The translations under genes were made by a program, and so were the position numbers. The notes beneath the pieces were generated by a model. The model was not told where the DNA came from. It saw only the letters and a list, made by a program, of their open reading frames with translations, and ran no database searches. A stretch of DNA of 64,000 nt, from contig CAVEQS010000001.1 of the NCBI GenBank assembly GCA_963618015.1, positions 109,834 to 173,833 on the forward strand, written 5' to 3'. This stretch comes from Apopatocola sp963618015. GTDB taxonomy: Bacteria > Bacillota > Clostridia > Oscillospirales > Oscillospiraceae. This document shows positions 59,286-64,000 of the stretch, piece after piece. Each line of letters begins with the position of its first letter. Position 1 is the first letter of the stretch.

Positions 59286-61925
59286 ATGGGAATCTACATA
59301 GGCATCATCGAGAAAAAAGGATATACTCCAAATATTTTCTTTAACTTCAAGCCAATAGCGGAGGTTCAAAATTCACAGGTGATCGTGCTTTCTCCACAGG
59401 AACAAGAAGCATTATTGCCCGAATCAGAAAAACGAAATATTTGTTTTTCCTACAACTGGAATGACGATGGTGAACGTTGTCGTATGGATGAGTTTTTTTC
59501 TGAAAGTTCACTTGTTCTGTTTGAGTTCACTTTGCCAGATTTACAGCCTAATTTCAAGGCAAACGGAGATAGGAACCAAACTGGCTACAAGGTTTCCGCC
59601 ATGGAAATGTTGGACAGGGAAAAAATCCGCCCCATCGGAAATTACGGTGTGTATTTTGCCGTACGCAAGGATGAAGTAATTTCAGATTTGAAAAATGATA
59701 CGATAGTTGAAATTGAATCTCCTTGCGTACTTGCGGGTAATCAGGTCTTTATTGAAATGGATGGCTTCTGGGCTGGCCCTTATGTGGTGGGGTATCGTGA
59801 GTATACATCGTCGTACTATGTAAAGCCGCAGGTTAAAGAGCAAAAATACACCGTTAGCGGATATAGTTATAGTCGGATGAACAAATTCGAATTAAGCTAT
59901 TCCGAAGGCTATTGGGGTGCCCCCGAAACCAGATGGTTGATCTTGAGCCCCAAACAGGATTCTGTACCTGAACAGTTAGATGTTATTTCTGATTCTGTAT
60001 TGATTGAGAGCTTTAAGGATAGCATTAAGAGCGGAGTTACTGCCAATGGCCAGATTAAGCTAGATGATGTTCCTGCTCTTTTGAAACAATATGAGGAATC
60101 TGAAATTGCAGGTTCTATTTTGACCGAGGAGACACGGCGTTCCAGATTGAACCGACTGGTCAATATCATGTCATCTGAAGAAGATGTGGATGATACTCTT
60201 CGCACCATTACAGACTTTGTCTGTGACTTGCTTGTAAAATACCAGGATAGCCCTAATGTGGATGAATGGTTGCAGGCATTGGTTGAAAAGAATCCCCGAC
60301 TGCTCGATCAGTTGCAAAGATCTCAGGTTATTACCAAACACATAACAGAGCTTGAAGATAAACTCGAAAATTTGGCAGTACAGAAAGGATTGCTGGAGCA
60401 GGAAATCGAAGAGTCTCGCCAGCGTGCAGAAACCATTGACCAACAAGCTATTGAGGCTAAGAAGCGTGAAATGCTGGAGAAGGAAGCTGAATATGCGGAT
60501 CTTTCGGCTCGTATTGAAGCAAGTCAAAAGCTTTATGGAGTAATTGGTGACATTGGCGATCTCCAGAAAAAATATAAGGAACTCAAAGACGAGGTTGATT
60601 ACCTTAGTATTCATAAAAATCACTTAACCAGCGACACTAGCGGTTTGGAATTGCAATTCCAGCAACTTATCAGCCGTCCACATGAAAAAATGGTTGAAAT
60701 CGCATTCGATGGGTTTATGGCTAGTAAAATGCTCCGTGCTGCCGCAGAATGGGAAGCTGAACAGTCCGATGGTCAGCATATGGAGCTTAGAAACAAGGTC
60801 ATGTCCCTTCAAGTGCCAAATAAAACACCTGATGAGCTTATTGAATATCTGTGCCGAGTCATTCAGGTTCGCCGTCCCAACTATAGCAAAAATACCATCA
60901 TTAACATCGCTATCTGCATGACGCAGGGCTTCCTAACGGTATTCTCCGGCGAACCGGGTTGCGGCAAAACATCTATATGTAATATTATGGGTGAGGCACT
61001 TGGCCTTAATAAGATTTCTGGTTTGGTTGACTGCCCCGAGAATAGCAAAGAATCTGTCGATCGATATGTGGCGGTTTCTGTAGAGAGAGGCTGGACATCC
61101 AAAAGAGATTTTGTCGGTTACTATAATCCCCTGTCCAAAACTTTTGACAAGAGCAATCGCCGGATTTATGATGCCCTTCATCAGCTAGACACAGAAAAAC
61201 AGATTGGCGCATTCAATCTTCCGTATGTTATTCTGCTTGATGAAGCGAATCTTAGTCCAATGGAATACTATTGGTCTGATTTTATGAACATCTGCGATGA
61301 TTTGGGACCTCATAGTAAGGTAAACTTGGGAGAAGAACATGTGTTTGGCATACCTGAAACGCTCCACTTCGTTGCAACAATTAATAACGACCACACAACA
61401 GAAACTCTTTCTCCTCGCTTGATTGACCGCGCTTGGGTCATTACGCTCCCACAGCTCACCCTTCGAGACTACAGTTCCTCTGTTAGCGAGGCAAAGATTC
61501 CTGCGGAGATAATTGAGGTCATTCCATGGGCTTCCCTTCGAGACGCATTTATTCCCGCGAAGGAAGAGTGTATTTTTACCCCAGAAATTCAAAAATGCTA
61601 TGATTCCATTATTGTAAAGCTACGTGAGAAAAATTTCTCTGTGAGTCCTCGTATCAATGCTGCAATTAAGCAGTATTGGACTGCGGCCTCCAAGTATTTT
61701 GAAATGGATGACACAAAAACTGCTGCGGCTACCATTGCGCTGGATTATGCTGTTGCACAGCGTATTCTTCCCAAGATCATTGGCAATGGCGAGGAATTTG
61801 AAAAGTGGTTAAATGAATTCGGCAGTTTGTGTAGCAGCAATGGACTGAACACATCGGCTAGAATGGTGAAGAACATAATCGAACGAGGTAATCATCAAAT
61901 GAAATATTATCAGTTCTTCTGTTAA
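59286..61925 (+). CDS. McrB-like AAA+ ATPase with novel N-terminus and coiled coil
   Basis: The 879-residue protein has four parts. Residues 1-240 are beta-rich and unrecognised (IYIGIIEKKGYTPNIFF ... GFWAGPYVVGYREYTSSYYV ... WGAPETRWLILSP). Residues about 260-345 are helical. Residues about 350-450 are a long coiled coil (ITELEDKLENLAVQKGLLEQ). The last part is an McrB-type AAA+ domain with Walker A GEPGCGKT at 555-562, Walker B VILLDEANLSPMEYY (Asp652, Glu653) and a sensor region ATINNDHTTETLSPRLIDRAW in place of the classical NTADR of McrB. The ATG at 59286 has GGAGG 7 bases upstream. The partner nuclease follows 14 bases later. It is predicted as the motor of a type IV-like restriction system; GTP versus ATP use is unknown. 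Confidence 0.8.
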   Translation: MGIYIGIIEKKGYTPNIFFNFKPIAEVQNSQVIVLSPQEQEALLPESEKRNICFSYNWNDDGERCRMDEFFSESSLVLFEFTLPDLQPNFKANGDRNQTGYKVSAMEMLDREKIRPIGNYGVYFAVRKDEVISDLKNDTIVEIESPCVLAGNQVFIEMDGFWAGPYVVGYREYTSSYYVKPQVKEQKYTVSGYSYSRMNKFELSYSEGYWGAPETRWLILSPKQDSVPEQLDVISDSVLIESFKDSIKSGVTANGQIKLDDVPALLKQYEESEIAGSILTEETRRSRLNRLVNIMSSEEDVDDTLRTITDFVCDLLVKYQDSPNVDEWLQALVEKNPRLLDQLQRSQVITKHITELEDKLENLAVQKGLLEQEIEESRQRAETIDQQAIEAKKREMLEKEAEYADLSARIEASQKLYGVIGDIGDLQKKYKELKDEVDYLSIHKNHLTSDTSGLELQFQQLISRPHEKMVEIAFDGFMASKMLRAAAEWEAEQSDGQHMELRNKVMSLQVPNKTPDELIEYLCRVIQVRRPNYSKNTIINIAICMTQGFLTVFSGEPGCGKTSICNIMGEALGLNKISGLVDCPENSKESVDRYVAVSVERGWTSKRDFVGYYNPLSKTFDKSNRRIYDALHQLDTEKQIGAFNLPYVILLDEANLSPMEYYWSDFMNICDDLGPHSKVNLGEEHVFGIPETLHFVATINNDHTTETLSPRLIDRAWVITLPQLTLRDYSSSVSEAKIPAEIIEVIPWASLRDAFIPAKEECIFTPEIQKCYDSIIVKLREKNFSVSPRINAAIKQYWTAASKYFEMDDTKTAAATIALDYAVAQRILPKIIGNGEEFEKWLNEFGSLCSSNGLNTSARMVKNIIERGNHQMKYYQFFC

Positions 61926-61939
61926 AGGAGGACGATATT

Positions 61940-63775
61940 ATGGACACTTGTTCATTAACTTTACATCCCTATGGCAAGCAACCATTTTCAGTTGGGCTGT
62001 CAGAGAATGATGGGCGAAAGGGTAGTATTGAGCAAATTATAACCAAAACAACTGATGTGTGCATTTTCTCAGATCTGAGTTATGAATTTGCTCTATCGTG
62101 TGGAGAGACAAGTCCTGTTCGGGAAGTCGATGTTTACATTAATGATGTGTATGAGCCATCTATATACAATAATGGACGAATATTGTTCCCGAATAAGAGT
62201 ACAAGCGATCGGCGTATTTTTATGGACTGTTATGGATTTGTGGAAATTACCCTAGTAGTCTATGACACTAATGGTATCGAACATCAGTACTCTACTGAGT
62301 ATCTCCCGGTACTGGTGCGGCGCGGTGAACTTAACGATGCGGTGAAGGCCATGGTAAGCTATGTGTATTCCAATCAAGAATTACTATTGCTCAATGGTGA
62401 ACCGAAGGCTAGAAATCCCGCAAATCTGAAAGAGAGTGGTTACCAAAGCCTCTCCGCACAGATTATTCTTGCCGAGGAGATTGCTGCCATCTATGAAAGT
62501 AGTTATGGTTATTTTAAGGCCAATAGTCGCTTCAGGATTGCCAAAGTTTCAAAAATTGATCGGTTTGAGCGCTTGCAATATGTAACACCAACGACAGTTC
62601 AGTTCATGGCAACTCATCCAGAAGAATTGCGGCAAATTAACGGAAGCTCAGGTATACGCATCGGCAACCGGGTTTATCAACCAGAGAAAACGCTCTCGCT
62701 GCAAAATGAACGCTCATATGACACCTACGAGAACCGGGTTGTGTTGGGGTTCATTCGAAAAATGATTGATTCTGTCAATGAACTGTATGTGCATTGCTAT
62801 TCTTTGCTTCAGCAAATCCCCGGCAATGAGGATTATAGTGCCGAGTACATTTATTCTTCCTTTTTCATGTTTGCAGGAACCAGAAAAATGTTGGAAAATG
62901 GATTAGCTCGGTTGAAAAACCTCCGCATAAAGTTTGCTCATCTCTGGACAATGTACAGCAGTGCTTTTAGAATTCAGCCGGAAGCGATGCTAAGTGAGCC
63001 TCAGCCATCCCATATTTTGATGTCTGTTCCTCAGTATAATCGTATTTTCGCCCACATTCATAAATGGTTCTGGTTTGGTATTTATGATTTCGCCAAAGAA
63101 AGGTTTATGCTTTCATTTATCAAGATTTCTTCACTTTATGAAGGGTATCTGTTGGCAAAACTGATTTCATATTTTCAGAGCCGTGGATATGCGCTTGAAA
63201 ATGTAAAAAAATGTGTGTACCCAACAAGACGTAGCTGGAAATACAAAAACACAAATTGTAATAATACATTCATTTTCAGGAACGATCATCATAAGCTAAC
63301 GCTTTACTACCAGCCGGTTATTTATGACACCGACGAATGCAGCGTAAACGGAATTAGTTTGATTCGCAACAACTCCATCCCCGTTTTTACTGGAGATAAC
63401 GATGATAATCGGTCTGGCGGACATTATTACTCACCTGATTACCTGATTAAGGTGGAAGATGATTCCTCTGTGCGGTACCTCATACTAGATGCAAAATTCA
63501 GCGATTTTGTATGCGTGAGACGGCATCATGTCAAGAATCTTGCATTTAAGTACCTGTTCTCCATGAGTCCTATTCGACCGACAGAATCCATTGTAGGGTT
63601 ATGTTTGATTTATGGTAAGTGCGATGCCTCCGAGCAAATGCAAAGTGCATACGATAAGCGTCTACATGGTCAGCAGATAATGCCCGCAACCGAACTTCTA
63701 CCTTTGATAGAAGGTGTTGCAAATGAAGGGCATTATAGCAAATTAGATGCGCTTATGAGGACGGTCATCACCTAA
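61940..63775 (+). CDS. DUF2357 / McrC-like PD-(D/E)XK nuclease
   Basis: The 611-residue protein has an N-terminal beta-rich region (about 1-110), a DUF2357-type helical middle (EYLPVLVRRGELNDAVKAMVSYV ... LSLQNERSYDTYENRVVLGFIRKMI ... FFMFAGTRKMLENGLARL) and a C-terminal nuclease domain with PDYLIKV (Pro499, Asp500) and LILDAKFSD (Asp517, Lys519), a correct PD-(D/E)XK spacing. DUF2357 proteins are the McrC-like nuclease partners of McrB-type ATPases. AAAGGAGG precedes the ATG by about 6 bases, and the gene is 14 bases after the ATPase, so the two form an operon. The core is intact and should be active. Confidence 0.82.
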   Translation: MDTCSLTLHPYGKQPFSVGLSENDGRKGSIEQIITKTTDVCIFSDLSYEFALSCGETSPVREVDVYINDVYEPSIYNNGRILFPNKSTSDRRIFMDCYGFVEITLVVYDTNGIEHQYSTEYLPVLVRRGELNDAVKAMVSYVYSNQELLLLNGEPKARNPANLKESGYQSLSAQIILAEEIAAIYESSYGYFKANSRFRIAKVSKIDRFERLQYVTPTTVQFMATHPEELRQINGSSGIRIGNRVYQPEKTLSLQNERSYDTYENRVVLGFIRKMIDSVNELYVHCYSLLQQIPGNEDYSAEYIYSSFFMFAGTRKMLENGLARLKNLRIKFAHLWTMYSSAFRIQPEAMLSEPQPSHILMSVPQYNRIFAHIHKWFWFGIYDFAKERFMLSFIKISSLYEGYLLAKLISYFQSRGYALENVKKCVYPTRRSWKYKNTNCNNTFIFRNDHHKLTLYYQPVIYDTDECSVNGISLIRNNSIPVFTGDNDDNRSGGHYYSPDYLIKVEDDSSVRYLILDAKFSDFVCVRRHHVKNLAFKYLFSMSPIRPTESIVGLCLIYGKCDASEQMQSAYDKRLHGQQIMPATELLPLIEGVANEGHYSKLDALMRTVIT

Positions 63776-63800
63776 GGTCTACCTAAGCCCCCTTAAAGCA

Positions 63801-63846
63801 AAGCTGCCACGTGTCCATTCAACACTAAAAGGACACGTGGCAGCTT
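63801..63846 (+). terminator. Terminator of the restriction module
   Basis: A 16-bp perfect stem (AAGCTGCCACGTGTCC and complement) with a 14-base loop, followed by CGCTTTTCGG, 25 bases after the nuclease stop. It probably also serves the convergent gene on the right. Confidence 0.75.
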
Positions 63847-63906
63847 CGCTTTTCGGCTCTTATCTTATAATATCAAGGCATTGAATATTTCCATAGGGCG
63901 AAGAAG

Positions 63907-64000
63907 TCATCTATAGGGGCGCGGCCCATTTGAATCTGGGTCATCGATAATGTACAATAACTTGCGCAAATTGGAAACCGCATAAAAGAAGACATAGCTT
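63907..64000 (-). CDS. Possible 3' end of a gene entering from the right, partial
   Basis: On the minus strand one frame is open from the window edge to a TGA at 63909-63907, giving 30 residues ending LLYIIDDPDSNGPRPYR. The rest of the protein is outside the window, so identity and reality cannot be judged. The convergent hairpin at 63801-63846 is consistent with a gene ending here. Confidence 0.35.
   Translation of the reverse strand, partial: SYVFFYAVSNLRKLLYIIDDPDSNGPRPYR

Noticed and set aside
59286..63775. Prophage or transposon cargo genes such as integrase
   Set aside because: No integrase, transposase or phage structural gene is seen in the AT-rich region inside the window; only the restriction pair is intact.
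1..64000. tRNA, rRNA or other stable RNA genes
   Set aside because: Read through the intergenic gaps on both strands; no cloverleaf with CCA-type end or rRNA segment was recognised.

Overview
The window is a GC-rich, gene-dense chromosomal segment of a spore-forming Firmicute, most likely a clostridium of the Oscillospiraceae. The sequence signs are a valS T-box leader, a PyrR-type attenuator, an L20/infC leader, class III fructose-bisphosphatase, glutaminyl-tRNA synthetase, the era-yqzL-recO order, the sporulation genes yqfC, yqfD and ylbJ, a meso-DAP type MurE and a full Rnf-type locus. Strong sigma-A type promoters (TTGACA-17-TATAAT class) and intrinsic terminators can be read directly at many gene boundaries. 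I saw no tRNA, rRNA, IS element or CRISPR array. The organism call is inference.

Layout. 1-155: start of a transketolase N-terminal subunit gene, cut by the window edge. 304-825: carD. 1043-8246: one operon with its own promoter and terminator, holding a duplicated-domain lipoprotein, apbE (flavin transferase) and rnfC-D-G-E-A. It encodes a membrane ferredoxin/NAD electron-transfer complex, but rnfB is absent and RnfG carries two FMN-binding domains. 8291-10204: a small membrane protein and an Ig-like surface protein. 10386-13290: valS with its T-box leader. 13295-16056: fbp and a thioredoxin-reductase-like enzyme. 16130-17921: glnS. 17959-19211: an NTF2-like protein and an SDR resembling 3-alpha-hydroxysteroid dehydrogenase. 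19302-21460: pyrR-uraA behind an attenuator. 21481-25231: MATE exporter, family 4/5 uracil-DNA glycosylase, DUF2156 protein and GNAT. 25253-27981: an intergenic palindromic repeat, a DUF3810 metallopeptidase-like protein and a zinc-ribbon membrane protein. 28102-29434: infC-rpmI-rplT with leader. 29484-30882: deoC and a tandem-OB SSB-like protein.

30930-43601 is the division/cell-wall (dcw) cluster on the minus strand, in transcription order mraZ, rsmH, ftsL-like, ftsI/spoVD, murE, mraY, ftsW, murG, murA, ftsQ/divIB, then ftsZ from its own promoter. murF, murD and ftsA are not present in it. 43794-50040: a DivIVA/F0-b-like coiled-coil protein, coaD, rsmD, uvrC, HPr and mutS2. 50170-54988: recO, yqzL, era, ybeY, phoH, yqfD and yqfC, with ylbJ on the other strand. 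Two arrays of a 14-bp repeat (core TTTACRTAA), in opposite orientation, bracket this block at 50065-50162 and 56019-56088. 56085-57223: a split chromate transporter. 57330-58979: an RlmD-type rRNA methyltransferase.

From about 58,690, inside the 3' end of rlmD, base composition switches sharply to AT-rich. The rest of the window is an acquired island: decayed remnants, then a two-gene type IV-like (McrBC-like) restriction module made of an AAA+ ATPase with an uncharacterised N-terminus and coiled coil, plus a DUF2357/PD-(D/E)XK nuclease. This module and the paired 14-bp arrays are the strongest candidates for undescribed biology here.
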